From positions 44,920,001 to 44,984,000 of the forward strand of contig CM069873.1 in the NCBI GenBank assembly GCA_036172665.1: 64,000 nt of DNA. Direction: 5' to 3'. Positions 1 through 12,672 of this stretch are shown here, one piece after another (position 1 is the first letter of the stretch; every line of letters begins with the position of its first letter). Both the position numbers and the translations under genes were made by a program. This stretch comes from Prosopocoilus inquinatus (lineage: Eukaryota; Arthropoda; Insecta; Coleoptera; Lucanidae). The notes below the pieces were generated by a model that ran no database searches, had not been told where the DNA came from, and saw nothing but the letters and a program-made list of their open reading frames with translations.

Positions 1-1525
1 CTGCTGGTATTTTTCACAAGGCAACACCGTAAGTGGTCTTTTAATTTGTCAACAGATAATGATTACTTTAGAACATCTTCTAAATGGCGCTGTGCGCACA
101 ATGAATTTCAATCCTTTAAACGGCAAGACCATTTTTGCCATATTTTAAAACAATTTCTTTCAATTCTACATGCAGTCATTTGTGAGTTTATAACTTCGTT
201 TTTTTTAGTTAATTCCAATGAATTTGTGCTTGTCTAAAGTCATTTCTCCTCCATGTTAACTTGGAAACAAAATAAAACAAACCAAACCAAAGCAAATAAA
301 AAGTACCAGTATCCAGTAGTAAGTCCAGAGGTATAATTAATAAAGCGAGGGTGAAATAGTACCGTCACGGCGGTTTCCGTGGGAGAGACGCCCGATTTCG
401 ATCGCATTATTAATACATGCTCGATCAGTTACCAGATACGCTTAAATCGAAGTGTTAGGGTTATTGTTACTTGCTTGTCCTCAGGGTTTAGTTATCGTAA
501 AAATCGGAAAACTGAGTGGGGAAATTTCCGTGGCCTGTAACGTGTCACAGACGATCGTAATTATTGCGGTGCTCTTCGCGTAGATTATGTAGCGAAATGA
601 CTGATAAACTAAGGCATAGACTTTTCCTTAGTCCTTACTTTGATTATTAAGTTAAACCTTTCACTAGGTGGTGTTGTGGGTACTATGAACTTCAAAATTT
701 CATTTTCATTCATTTTAAAGGAATTTTAATTCCGATGACATTATCAGTTTCTGCAATAAACATGTAACTAGGTATATCTTTAAAACTTATTAATGTTTTG
801 CTATGTAAAAAAAAATGGTTCATTGTATTAATTTTTTACCTCTATCTTCATCAGTTTCACTTTGTGTGTAGTTGCGAAACAACCTATATATGAAAAAGAC
901 TCACACTATGAAAGTTTATTGATACCTTTTAGTAACCTTTGTCTTTTTAATTCTGTTCTTAAAATAATTAGTTCTTTTGATAGGTACCTATTTATATCTA
1001 AAAATAGTCAATATTCTGAGTCACGCTTTTTTTGTTGTTTACATACAAGTATGACATTTGCACTGCACACCTTTGCCTTAAAACCGCATGTAATGTGTTC
1101 TGAATAGTAGATATATAATATATCCTACTGGAACACCCATGTGATGATTATACTCTGCTCCACCTACTTTTTATATGCAGTACCAAGTATTAGCGTATCG
1201 CAGAAGACGTCCGTGGATTGTTTTTTTTTTTAATCATTGAATTCGTCCTCCATACAAGTAAGTAAGTTGACCAAGTATTCAACGCTGCACTTATTCATAA
1301 CCAAGGCAAGAAATATGTGATCGATTAGTGTTTTAGTTTGTTATACAATCAGCTGAAACGAAACAAGTGCAAGAATGTTATGATTAAGAATAAGCGATAA
1401 CTCCGCTTCTTTAATAAAAATATACGAATCCGAGGCCTTCTAATAAATAATTAAGTTATATTTTTTATAACTGCTTTCCTTCTAGAACATTGTTTATTTT
1501 TATTAACATGAAAATTTTGTTACAG
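1..1525. other. AT-rich non-coding stretch, probably intron upstream of the CRIM1-like exon
   Basis: No convincing exon is visible. The following exon starts at a splice acceptor (TTTTGTTACAG ending at 1525), so this stretch is probably intron. The signal peptide and any N-terminal domains should lie to the left of the window. Short ORFs here have no recognisable composition. Confidence 0.55.
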
Positions 1526-2716
1526 TGACACTTGCTTCAGAACCAAACGTAATCGAATCGAGTCTCAATTGCCCGGAAGACAGCTCGCTAGTCGATGGTA
1601 TCTGCAAGTGTGACTACGATCTTTGCAAAAAACCAGAATGCGAAGACGAAGCAATGTTTTTAAACTTAGCTTCCAAGTCCTCAGACCTTCCAGGATACTG
1701 TTGCCCGACATACACTTGCCTCAAATGTCTTGAACAACCTTCCGCCAACGAGACCAGCGGAAGATGTTCTTGCGCCCAGGATGCGTTTTTCAATGAATTC
1801 GGAAAGTGCGAGTGTGAAGATCCTCATAAGACTTTGCAGGATGACGTTTGCGTATGCGATGTTAATAAGTGCGAACTGCCGCACCTTTGTGACGAAACGT
1901 CGGTTCCAGTTAAAGTGAATGACGGTTGTTGTTCCAATGTAAAATGCTTGCCTTGCCCAGCGGATAGTTACAGCAAATCGTATCACAGCGACGATATAGA
2001 AGACATATGCGTTTGCTTCCCTTGCCCAGAACCCAAATGCAATGAAATCCAAACGCTTGTAACTTTAAGAAAGGGGAAAAATATTCCTGGAATGTGCTGT
2101 GATCTCTATAAATGCGAAAACAAGAACACCACTGAGAAAATATGCAAAGTCGAAGACACTTCTTACGCCGAGGGTGGAACGTGGATCACCCCCGATAAGG
2201 ACAACTGCACTTGCCAGAATGGTGTATCCCTGTGTGATAAAAACTTACAGTTCATTAACGCCTCGTGTTTCGTCGGCGATGCAATATACCCTCATTTGTA
2301 TACGTGGCTTGAGGATGAGGATGCTTGCACGAACTGCACATGTTACAACGGAAGGTATAAGTGCGTTGCACACATGTGCGACGTTAACATCAGCGTAATC
2401 AAAGCACCTCAATGCCCGTCCATGGTCAATTGTAAAAAATCCTGCGATTTGGGATTTAAAATCAAAAAGGGGTGTGAAATTTGCAAGTGCAAGGGGCCTA
2501 GCAAACCGGTGAATACGAAGAAGTATCCTCTACTTGAGACGTTCATGGAAAAACTGAACATCTCTGAGAATGAAACGGTGCTTCTTTTGCATCAACAATT
2601 GGAAAATATTAACAATGCAAACAGCTTTTCTGTAGAAGTTACCACGTCAGCAACTACAGCTTTGACATCTCCTCCATCCACTTCAGTTTATATCTATGGA
2701 GCAACAATTGATACAG
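1526..2716 (+). CDS. CRIM1-like membrane protein: cysteine-rich ectodomain exon (partial gene)
   Basis: This internal exon of 1191 bp encodes about 397 residues of an extracellular, cysteine-rich protein. It opens after an AG acceptor at 1524-1525, so the GTG at 1525 is not a start codon; the first codon is split and the true N-terminus is upstream. In order it has several half-VWC cysteine modules (CKCD, PGYCC, CVCD and similar) over the first 215 residues. Two typical VWC modules follow (around GTWITPDKDNCTC and LYTWLEDEDACTNCTC), then an antistasin-like module (CKKSCDLGFKIKKGCEICKC). A Ser/Thr-rich stalk with N-glycosylation sites (NISENET) ends the exon. VWC plus antistasin modules ahead of one membrane helix is the layout of CRIM1, which binds BMP-type ligands. 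The donor is GATACAG|GTATGA, phase 1. It could also be another VWC protein of the kielin/chordin group. Confidence 0.75.
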
Positions 2717-3190
2717 GTATGAACTTATTTCTAATTATTTAAATTCTTGATGGGTAAAAACAAAGAGTACACACATAATTTTTTTTCGGATAAATTGTTA
2801 ACTTACTAATCGGTGTTAAATTTCGATAAAGTTTTTTCTGAAAGTTGTTAATTCTTATCTAATTTGTCGTTATAGTCGTCTTTTCCTAACTGAATTGCGT
2901 CTAATACTAAGAGTTCACTCCAACAAGGGTAAGGTCTACTGCTACTTTTAAATAAATAATAAATAACCTATTTCGTTTAGCACCAGAAATGGATGGACAA
3001 AACGGATGGACAAAAACGGTTAGAATTAGCTCCAGATTTTTATGTATGTACGGTAGCGGCCAATAAAACCGGGCAAGAATTTGACATATCATGACGTATA
3101 TTTATGCAAATTTGGTAAATCAGGCTTTTATTGAGGTTATGTTCCTCTCAAAAGGTAAACTAATATAGTAAAGGAGACTGTGGTTTAAGA

Positions 3191-3612
3191 GATAATTGAA
3201 ATTAACCCACAATAATTTTTATATCCGCAGATATGTATTTCGGCAGCTAAGCTGCCATCTTCAGTACGCTACCAACTTAAAAGCACTAAAAAGATCTAAA
3301 AACAACCTAATCATCCTAATAAAATCATAAAAATGTTAAAACTAACAACAATATAATCATCCTAAAATATATATATGTCTAAATGTATTATATTAATTTA
3401 TATTTACGTACATTTAGACATATATATCTTTTAGGATGATTAGATTGTTTGTTAGTTTTAACATTTTTATGATTTTATTGGGATGATTAGGTTGCTTTTA
3501 GATCTTTTTAGTGCTTTTAAGTTGGTAGCGTACTGCAGATGGCAACTTAGCTGCCGAAATATATATCTATGGATATAAAAATTATTTTGGGCTGAGGTTA
3601 ATTTCAATTATC
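3191..3612. mobile_element. Foldback MITE, long hairpin
   Basis: The two halves are near-perfect reverse complements. The left end GATAATTGAAATTAACC is matched by GGTTAATTTCAATTATC at the right end. The similarity continues inward through the AGATCTAAAAA and TAGGATGATTA blocks to an AT-rich centre near 3390. There is no coding capacity. The target duplication is not clear, so the superfamily is undecided. Confidence 0.75.
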
Positions 3613-3796
3613 AAAACGTAAAGAAAAAAATTAAAATTTCAAACTTAACAGTGGCAACTTTTTTTCTGTCCAAACTTACTTCTCAGAGCTTCTTTTTTTT
3701 ACTTTTTGAACCGAAATAAAAGAATACGATCGATTAAAGTAGAAAATAAACACAAACAACTAATAGTAGAATTCTTTTTAAACGTTAGAATTATTA

Positions 3797-4030
3797 ACAG
3801 ATAAAACAGCGACATCCTACGATCGCATTTTGACCTGACATTGCAGTAGGATAGAAAAATTGAAGCGGATTTGCTACCTAAGCCCCCCATGCAAGGCGGC
3901 CATGCTTGCTGCATAATGAAAGTTAAAAAAAAAATTCTCTGCTGACGAAGCCCCAAGCAGGGCTGAAACAGCTGTATAGACGCTGCTCGAGGTTTTCACT
4001 GCAATCAAAAACGATTTGCAACAAAATTTT
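3797..4030 (-). mobile_element. Retrozyme copy RZ1 (234 bp, older, rearranged)
   Basis: It is bounded by a 13-bp imperfect target duplication: GTTAGAATTATTA at 3784-3796 and GTTAGGATTATTA at 4031-4043. The fixed end of the family (ATAAAACAGCGACATCC in this copy) is at the left, so the insert reads on the - strand. The part right of about 3935 is inverted and carries a + strand hammerhead. The sequence is more diverged than the other copies. Confidence 0.75.
3936..3992 (+). ncRNA. Hammerhead ribozyme motif, partial (RZ1)
   Basis: The core CTGACGA at 3942-3948 is followed by stem II AGCCC/GGGCT, GAAA at 3965-3968, and a cleavage triplet GTA (H17 = A) ending at 3976. Core position 7 is C instead of A, which the family allows. 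Only the core-proximal part of stem I remains; the outer TCGAG strand was lost at the inversion junction. It is probably inactive or weak. Confidence 0.65.
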
Positions 4031-4043
4031 GTTAGGATTATTA

Positions 4044-5690
4044 GTAACGTGTACTGAACGTCAAAAATATTAAAGTCAGATTTACATAGTGGAAACGGCG
4101 TGCCCGACTTTTATTGTCCGTTGCCGTACGTTTTTTAAGACGTCCGTATAGTTACGGACAGAAAATTTTATATACCACTGTCTTATCATGAGAAACATTT
4201 TTTGGTCTTTGTCGCCATTTTGAGTGACGTTTGAAAATTAAATTTTGAAGTAAAAGTTATATCTTACTTTAATAAAGTTAGAATTATAATAATTATTGTC
4301 CATAAAGGTACAGTCGCGGGCATTACATTTTAGTCGTTACTTAATCAAACCGTGAAAATTTTCAGATCGTCTACCAAAGAAATGCGGAAAATAGCTTAAT
4401 TTTTCAAGAAATTACTCACAGTATTCAAAATTACGACGTCAATCTCCTTATTTTTAGTAAATTGAAGTCAGGCAAACATTGACACACTAAAATTTATTGC
4501 TCGGGACGGTACTTATTTGTAACTAAAAGAATGTTGATATCGACAATAATTACATGCCACTGAATCGCATACGTTTACGTTCTCCGATTAATTTAATTGA
4601 TCTCGCTGTCGCTGTCAAAATAACGGATACGAACGGTGTTGCCAACCTTGTGAAGACTATTTTCCCTCTTCAGGTGGCACCAATTCCCTATTTTGAATTA
4701 AAAATACCTGATTTGTCTGATTTGAAATGTAAGTGCGTGTATGGAGTAAACAAATGAAAATAAAACTGTGGCTATAACATAATCACAGAAAACCACAAGA
4801 AATACGTACTCCTAAATAACATAAATTTCATTTAATTCACTTAGTAGTAGTAATTACTAACAATTTTTATAATCTTTTCTTAGATAGTTTAAAAGCGCAG
4901 AACCAGTCAACGTTTCACTATGAGTTGGGTTGTGTTGGGTTTCACAGTGTGGGTTGAAAGCTAGGCCAGAAGTGAAAAATAAAAACAAATTGTCGGGGAA
5001 AACTAAAAAAAAACTACAATGATATTACGGTAATATAAAAAATGATTATTTATATTATAGTCATGGTTTGGCTGCTAATAAATAGTCGCTTTCCCTTTCA
5101 AAATAATTTTTTATGTCTCGGTATTATTTACTACGATCTCTTTGTCCTTTTAATTAACAAATAATTAATTTTAGGGATTCATTAAAATTAATTCCTAAAA
5201 TCTGTAATTAGAGTTAAGTATTTTAAAGAAATTGAGATGAATATTAAATTTAAAAATTTTCTTAAACATATTTTTAAAAAACTTATTTTTCCTTCAATTA
5301 TTATTAATTAATTAATTAAATTTCCTACTTCAACTAAAATGCTTAGTTTAATTTTTACAAATAGATGGCGCTAAATCAACCAAACCCATTTGTAAACGCA
5401 AAAATAATCGAATTTATCACGAAAGTACTAACATTGGCTAAGTTCCATAAACAAACTCAGGTTCATCGACCCCTTTGAAGTTTCCACAGATATCGATTCC
5501 ATTGGCAATCCTTATTTTGATTATATATATTTTTTTCTAGATTAGGGATTCCCAACGGGTTCGATATTGACCCCCAAGAATTTATAAGGGTCAATGGACC
5601 TGCAAGGATCTGTTGGGGATCAATTATATTATTAAATAAAATCTATTTTCTATTGTTTTATTTACTTTTTTAAATAGATTACAGATGGAC
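4044..5690. other. AT-rich intronic stretch with no gene
   Basis: Nothing coding is seen. The motif GGTACAGTCGCGGGCAT near 4309 resembles one end of a small repeat family (see 52454-52570). Around 5540-5640 there is a patch (GGGATTCCCAACGGGTTCG) that looks like the decayed end of a DNA transposon; this is not certain. Confidence 0.4.
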
Positions 5691-5696
5691 AGCGCT

Positions 5697-6078
5697 CCTT
5701 TTAATAGTCATTTACGAGTCAAGCTTTGTAAATTAATCTTTACGGGCGAGCTGGAAGTTCGTGCGCGAGCGATACAGGAGTGAGCCTCTTAATCCAGTGA
5801 GCCTAGTAAAGATTAATTGCAAAGCGTGTCGCGTACAAACTTTTGTTTTCACCTTCACATGGCGATTTTTAATTAATTTACTTTAATTTTTTTTATGAAA
5901 ACGTGTTTTTTATCGAAGGCATTATTATATCTAAATGTAGTCATGGTGATGTAAACAGGCAATTACTTTCTACAAGCCCGTAAAATTTTACAGGTCTGCT
6001 CCAATAATTTACCGTTTACTTGGTTACCATAAATAACAAAATTGACCTGCAAAATGTCATTTACTTGGAAGGTGGAAA
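5697..6078 (+). repeat. Dispersed repeat, copy 1
   Basis: It shares about 350 bp with 19065-19412 in the same orientation, including CATGGCGATTTTTAATTA, TAGTCATGGTGATGT and AAATTGACCTG. The first 110 bp contain a small hairpin (GCTTTGTAAATTAATC against GATTAATTGCAAAGC). No protein is recognisable. Family unknown. Confidence 0.65.
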
Positions 6079-6190
6079 TAGAAGCCCTTCTGTTTCGGTC
6101 GAAAAAAAAATAGATTTATTAAAAATTATTCAACATTTTTCTTTGGGGCAAAGCTACTACCGACTAAGTGCAAACAGATGGCGCTTTACT

Positions 6191-6890
6191 GCTAGTAGAT
6201 ATGCTACGCCGGTTCTGAGCCAAAATCCCATAAGAAATAGCACAGGGGTCTCAAAACCTCGAAATAGTGGCTTGACGTGAAGTGGGAGTCGCGAGGATGT
6301 CTAGTGCAGGGAATCGTCAAACTGTTACAAGCTGATCGTCAAGCAATTCATAACCTGATCGTAATCTGTTAAAGCTGATCGTAATATTGTAAAAATGGAT
6401 GAAAAAATCAGCATATGAACAGCAAGCTGTTAAAAGCTGATCGTCAAGCTGTCGTTACACGCTGATCCTCATGGGTGAAAAAATCAGTTTATGAACAGCA
6501 AGTTGTTGATCATTTCAGCTTGTAACAGCTTGACGAACAGCTTGTCAAGCTGTTACAAGCTGAAATGATAGTAACTACTTTACCAGCTTTTTGTGAACTG
6601 CTTGACGATCAACTTGTAACAGCTTGACGATCAGCTTTTAACAGCTTGCTGTTCATAAGCCGATTTTTTCATCCATTTTTAAAATACTACGATCAACCTT
6701 TAACAGTTTTAACAGATTACGATCAGCTTATGAAATGCTTGACGATTAACTTGTAACAGCTTGACGATCCCCTGCACCAGACATCCTCGCGACTTCCATC
6801 ACACGTCATGCACCTATTTTGAGTTTTGAGACCCTGTATTATTTCTTATGGGATTTTGGCCCAGAACCGACATAGTATATCTACTACTAC
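6191..6890. mobile_element. Foldback element made of short internal repeats
   Basis: The outer arms of roughly 100 bp are reverse complements: TAGTAGATATGCTACGCCGG at the left, matched at the right by CCGACATAGTATATCTACTA. Between them the words AAGCTGATCGTCAAGC and GTTACAAGCTG recur many times, forward on the left and reversed on the right. At the centre lies a perfect 26-bp inverted repeat (6509-6534 and 6544-6569) with a 9-nt loop. This is the architecture of FB-type foldback elements. Confidence 0.75.
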
Positions 6891-7020
6891 TAATTTACTA
6901 TGACACAATTCTAATCTTCATTTTTCTCAAAATGATTGCAAAGGCAGAAGCAGAAGTTAGTGATTGCGATATCCTGCCATTATAATAATTAAAAAAAATT
7001 GCATTCATATTTGCTCAAGA

Positions 7021-7530
7021 GATGGCGCTCTGAACAATCCCTTCACAGCTTGATTTTAGAATTTCAATTGAAAATGTTGAAATTAGAGCCATCGCGAAGT
7101 TTAAAGGAAGAGTTTTGCGGAGAACCTCAGCGCAGCAATAAAATGCCGTTACAGGAAGTTCGAATAAAGTTGCTTTCCCTTACGGTCAAGAGATGGCGCT
7201 TTCAGTAATTATTCCTCTCGCGTCTTGTTTTTTATTTTGAAGGTTGATTTTAAAATTCAAACCATTAGCATTGTAAAATTAGAAGGCAAGGATTTTGCGG
7301 AGGATGTGAAGTTGAAATGTAATCATAGAAAATTCGGCTAAAATAGTTTTCACTTTTGGCCAACAGATGGAGCTCTGAGTGCCTCCTACCAAGGTTGGTA
7401 AAATTGATATTGCATCTAGCAGGTTGCCTCGTTCCCATTTAATATGCAGTTTGAAATTTTCTCCCCGCAAAACTCGTGACGTCACACGAAACTTCTATTC
7501 GTCACAGTGAAGTAACTAGTGTAAGTTTTA
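7021..7530 (+). repeat. Diverged tandem repeat, about 172-bp period
   Basis: GATGGCGCT at 7021 and 7192, and GATGGAGCT at 7365, lie 171 and 173 bp apart. Between them the order is conserved: a TGATTTTA block, then an AAATTAGA block, then TTTTGCGGAG. The third unit is degenerate. No protein or RNA gene is recognised. Confidence 0.5.
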
Positions 7531-10500
7531 ATCTGTTTCTTAAAGCTTAATCTAACTCACTAAAAACGGAATCAACTCTATAGTCCCATTGATCAAATAA
7601 AGCAAAAATCTCGTTAATATGCCCAATGGAATTTATCACGTGACGTGAGGTAACGAGATACGCACCCTCTGTCCCCTCCGTTGATCAAGGCAACCTTCTA
7701 ATATACTGTCCAGCTCTACCAACCTGACTCTTACATGCATAAATTTAATATTTTCGATTTAATAGCAAAAAAATGTTTTTACAAAGGATGTAAACACAAA
7801 ACCGTCTTTTTGGTATTCGATTAAACTAGTTTTTGGGACAACAGACGGCGCTTCAAATAGTACAATTTGACGCATTGATTGCTAGAAGACAGATAATATT
7901 TTACCAATGTGGATTGACAATAGTAACAGTAAAATTAATAACTGACATTAACTAATATATTTTTTTTATTATTGTTGCTTTTTCATTTTTTTTTCTAATG
8001 TGGCTATATGTAGCAATAATAAGCCTCAAATGAGAGAGAAAAGGGGTAGATGAAAACTTGTTTTTTTTTACTTTTTTTAAAAAATCCTCGCAAAAATCAA
8101 AATCGTAATGATTGTTTAAAGAAAGAAACCAAATATACTGTCGTGTCCACTTTTTTTGACGTAAATTAGACGTAAAATAATGCTAAGAATTTTGCTGGGT
8201 GGCTATAAGTATGAACCTACACTTACGGATGACAGACAATAATTAATGAAGTTCAGTCATTACATCAGTTTGAAAAACATTGGCTCATGTTAGCCATACA
8301 GCTAAGGCAAAAATGGAAAACGAATTTATCTTTATAAAACCTAATTTGTTTGTCATTCGTAGAAGCAATGTAGAAGACAGTTCATAATTACAGCTACTCA
8401 GCAAAAGTTTTAGTATCCTTAAATATACGTCGAGGAAACTGTCCTCGTTTTTTTGGCGGCGACAGTACATTTAGAAACATAAATTGAAAGGAAATTTTGA
8501 ATTCGTCAAATATGAGATGTAGTTAACAGAAAATTTCGGACACCAATATCCATTTGTCTGACGTAAGAATGAGAAACCTTTCTTAGAGTAAATAAATATT
8601 TTTAATTTTCACTGACGTTTAAAAATTAATTGAAGTTGGAAGTTGACTCTTGTCCGATGAAGCTATCAATCGGTAATGAAACGAGTGCTTTTTCATTTAT
8701 AATTCTGTTCGGTTAGTAAATTTTCTTTTCTTTCTTATCTTTCTTTTCTTATTTGAAAATTATAATTTTGAAATTTGAAAGAAGACAGAAATTACTGCTA
8801 TGTTTAAAATCTGTGATTAAAACGAGACTGAAGCCAAAAGTGAGGTTAATTGTTCCTAAAGTCTGGTTCACACTGTTATGTTGGTGGACTGACAATGGTG
8901 CCCGAAATTTTCTGTCCGCAACTGTACTGTACTGAAGTGACGAATATTATTTTCAAACATTTAAATTGTATTTTGATTATTTATTTATATTTATAAAAGT
9001 AATTATCCGTCGTTTAACGTTTCATAGATAATTATTAGATAAATCAACAAAAATATGAAGTTTCGAAAACATACCAAATATTACATAACGTGATACGTAT
9101 ACCTGTGTAATTTAATTATTTTAAATTACAAACACATTTTTTAAATATGTAATCAGATAAGTCCTTTCAAGGCCACATATAAAATAATCTTTTTTTAAAA
9201 TAAATTCTGCAGGATAATAATTAATAAAGTCTTTCTGTTCTAAAACAAATTAATGAATATTCAGGGCACATACATTCAAATTCCGTTGCACGAATAAATT
9301 TCAATAAATAATAACAGAACAAGTTACATAAACGTCCTTGCTTTTGTCTATTAAATTATTTTCTGCGTTGTGCAAGCACGAATGAATCTTTTTTAAGAGG
9401 ACAGGATTTCGTGCGTATGAAATAATAATTTTCTTTCTTTGTGGGCACCGTATACAGCCGGTAATTCAAATTGCACTACACGAATCTGCAACGAAAGCGG
9501 AATAACAAATAGGCTCTTCCATTAGAAATTGAAATTGGCAGGCATGTCTTGGAATGATATGTTTTTCTTAAATGGGTTAATTACTTCCAAAGAGAAAATA
9601 TTAATGGCTTGTAGAAATGCGGAAAACAAGATCTTTAATTCGTTAGCATAATTCATTTTTGTTGTTCTTTGAATAGTTACGTTTTGAATATGTTAATTAG
9701 TTTTACTTATTACAGGAATGAAATGATTCCTGTGATTATAGTTTCTGGTCGTGAATAAAATAGAATACACACCTCAGAAGGAAAAGAATTTCCTCACAAT
9801 CAGTGCAATGATCCTCCGCTCTCTGATTGTACATGTAATAAAATTGCATCTCTGAAATAATCGTGCATTAAATTTCTTTCCCCTGAAATACAATCTATTA
9901 TTATTTTGTTTGTTCGTAAGAAAAAAAATTAAGGACAACAAAAATAGCTCCGTTTATCTCTGTCAATAATACAATATTTATTTCTACTCCTGGTCCAAGT
10001 AAACATTCTGTTGTATTTATCTTAACAATGGTTACTTATAATCTCAATAATTAAACGTTTGGAACAATGATATCATCGTGCGAAAAGCTTGCCCTTATAA
10101 GTACACACTCGGGCTAAAAAACAAACAACAATTTTTGCAGAAGTTAATGGACAACTTTACGCATTGCTTATTCATAGTTTCAAGAATTTTATCGCATATG
10201 CACATAATACATATCTCTTACGTGATTCATCTCTTTACCTGTCAGACAGATGTGTATTCATATACATACAGTATAATGATTATTTAAATTTTTCATGCCA
10301 TGGAGGACAGAAACTTCAAAAAAAAATTAATTTTGCGTTTCTCAGTTTTTCTGTTAGGCGCCGGTTAAAGAAAAGAGAGTGAACTAAATATAGAGATATC
10401 TTCACATCGTTGTTCATGTGCAGTTTCAAAATGATATCTGCTAATTTGTTTATATATTTTTTGCTAAGTCTTACTCATTTGTTTATACACACTCGCATAA

Positions 10501-11418
10501 TTCATATGTACGGAGAAATTCACAGTTGATAGTTGTTATTTAATTTACAATGAAATATCTTATCTAAATAGTAAATATGAGGGCCATTCAATATATGTCA
10601 TGATATTATGAATGCCTTTTCTTCTTACGATAATTTTTCTATTCGATGCAGGAAAATAAAATCGGAGTAAACATTGAGTGATTTAATTGCTCATATTCAT
10701 AATAATAAACAGAATAGATATTATTTCTCATTTCCGACTTTAAATTCACAGAAAATTGAAGTAAATTTTTAAGTGAGTTGACAAAAATGGTTGGTAAACC
10801 ACTAACAATTAAGAACACGATACAGGATTATAAGGTAATACGACGGCGCATTCGGTATGCGCACACGAACGTAAGAAATATTTTAATATGCGGCAGATGT
10901 TATGTCATGCTCACGGCGTAAACACCATTCGCTTCCGCGCATTAACGTTTTGTCTCCCAGCCTTCAGATATCTCTCTCACACATTGATTTTTAAATTTAA
11001 ATTTAAGTAAATAACTTTTGTGCATTGTATTTTTCCATTACATTAGTTTTCTCATTTTAATTCTGTTGAAAAAAAAAATTACAAATTTTTTCTACGTTGG
11101 TAACAGAAAACGTTTTAATTGAAGCACTATTTTGTCTGATGAAAATTATAAAATAAGAATATACTTATTTTTTTACGGACACTTAATTTTAATGAGTGTA
11201 CGTACGAAAATAAAATATGTCTACAGATAGCTGATACAAGAGAAAAAAACTTTTTGTTATTGATTTTATTCTTTATAATAATTTTTGCCGTATTTGAAAA
11301 CCTTAGTTCGTATCTTACTTTTCCTGCATGTAGTAACGGAACACTTACATTCACAAATTATATTTGTCATTTCTATTTGATGTTAAATAAGTAGAGATGA
11401 ACTGCTAAATGCCTTTAA
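7531..11418. other. AT-rich intronic stretch, no gene seen
   Basis: About 3.9 kb without a recognisable exon, RNA gene or clear inverted repeat. One further word related to the 172-bp repeat (GACGGCGCT) occurs near 7846. Short ORFs here have no recognisable domain. Confidence 0.4.
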
Positions 11419-12540
11419 GAAATAATTGTAAAAAAACGAAAAATTGTTATTTTCTTATTTTGCCTCTATCTTCTTTATTTCAAGAGATATTAAAAAAATA
11501 AAAATACTTTCTTAAGGCACTTTTCATTTCTCTAGACCATTGTAGTAAACACTAGCTTTCATTTCGTCAAATTGATATCATCATCAAGTTCATTTTTTCT
11601 TATGGCGCGCATATTGAAATTTAGTGGCAAAATAATCTACTGATTATGCTGATTATGCCAACACAGCACACTATAAAAATTCTTTAAAACAATGCCAGAA
11701 TAAAAATATTTAATGTGTTATAAAAAAATTCTACGTAACAGAAGTATTGGATTTAAATTAAAAACAATGTGTTCGTTAGACACTAATTTATTAAATACTT
11801 TTGTTCGTATAGCATAAACTCAAAAACAGCAAGTGCTAGAACCTATCTGGAGAACAAATAATAGCTTAGAACAATAATATTACAATTAGACGTAATTTTG
11901 AAAAATGCGCATCGATTATAATAATACACAAGCAAAAATGACTGTTATGCGTCAAGTTACAGAAATTGGGATAGTAAACCTATCATTTGTTAATTAAAAA
12001 ATAACTGATTACAGATCTGGATACGTTACACTAAAGCTAAGACATGACGTTAAAAATTTCGTTGTAAGAATTAATAAAAAAATTTAAAAGTCACTCGGTA
12101 TAATTTAACTAACCTGAAAATTCACACACTGTTTCTGTTGTACAAACAAAAAGTATTTAGTAAACTAGTGTTTAACGAACAAATTGTTTTTAATTTAAAT
12201 CCAAAACTATCTTCTGTTAACTAAAATTTTTCTTATCTAATATCTTTTTATTTTGGCGTTGTTTTAAAGAATTTTTATAACATGTGCCATGTTGCCATAA
12301 TCGGCATAATTAGTAGATTCTTTTGCCACTAAATTTGGGCACCATAAGAAAACATGAACTTGATGATCGTATCAATTTGACGAAACGTATTATAGAAAAA
12401 TGATGTTTATCACTGTGTAGAAAATTGAAAAGTGCCTTAAGAAAATATTTTCATTTTTTTGATATCTCCTAAACTAAAGGAGATAGAGGCAAAATAAGTA
12501 AAAAGAAAATGACGATTTTTCTTTTTTTTACAATCTTTTC
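11419..12540. mobile_element. Large foldback element, about 1.1 kb palindrome
   Basis: The arms are about 500 bp each and meet near 11980. Examples of matched pairs are TTATTTTGCCTCTATC at 11456 with GATAGAGGCAAAATAA near 12482, CTTAAGGCACTTTTCA with AAAAGTGCCTTAAGAA, and GGATTTAAATTAAAAACAAT with its complement near 12185. The arms have drifted visibly, so the insertion is not recent. No coding sequence is present. Confidence 0.75.
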
Positions 12541-12672
12541 AAATAAGAGTTAACATAGAAATTTTTCTCTCGGGATGCTCATCAAATTTAGCAATTTTGT
12601 CAAATTTAAAACTGCCTTCTATCTCTTCAAATAAGCGAGATCCCCATGGGGAGGGTCGAATTTGAAACGACC

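Noticed and set aside
1525..1527. GTG start codon for the cysteine-rich ORF
   Set aside because: An AG splice acceptor ends at 1525, there is no signal peptide, and the protein clearly continues an upstream exon.
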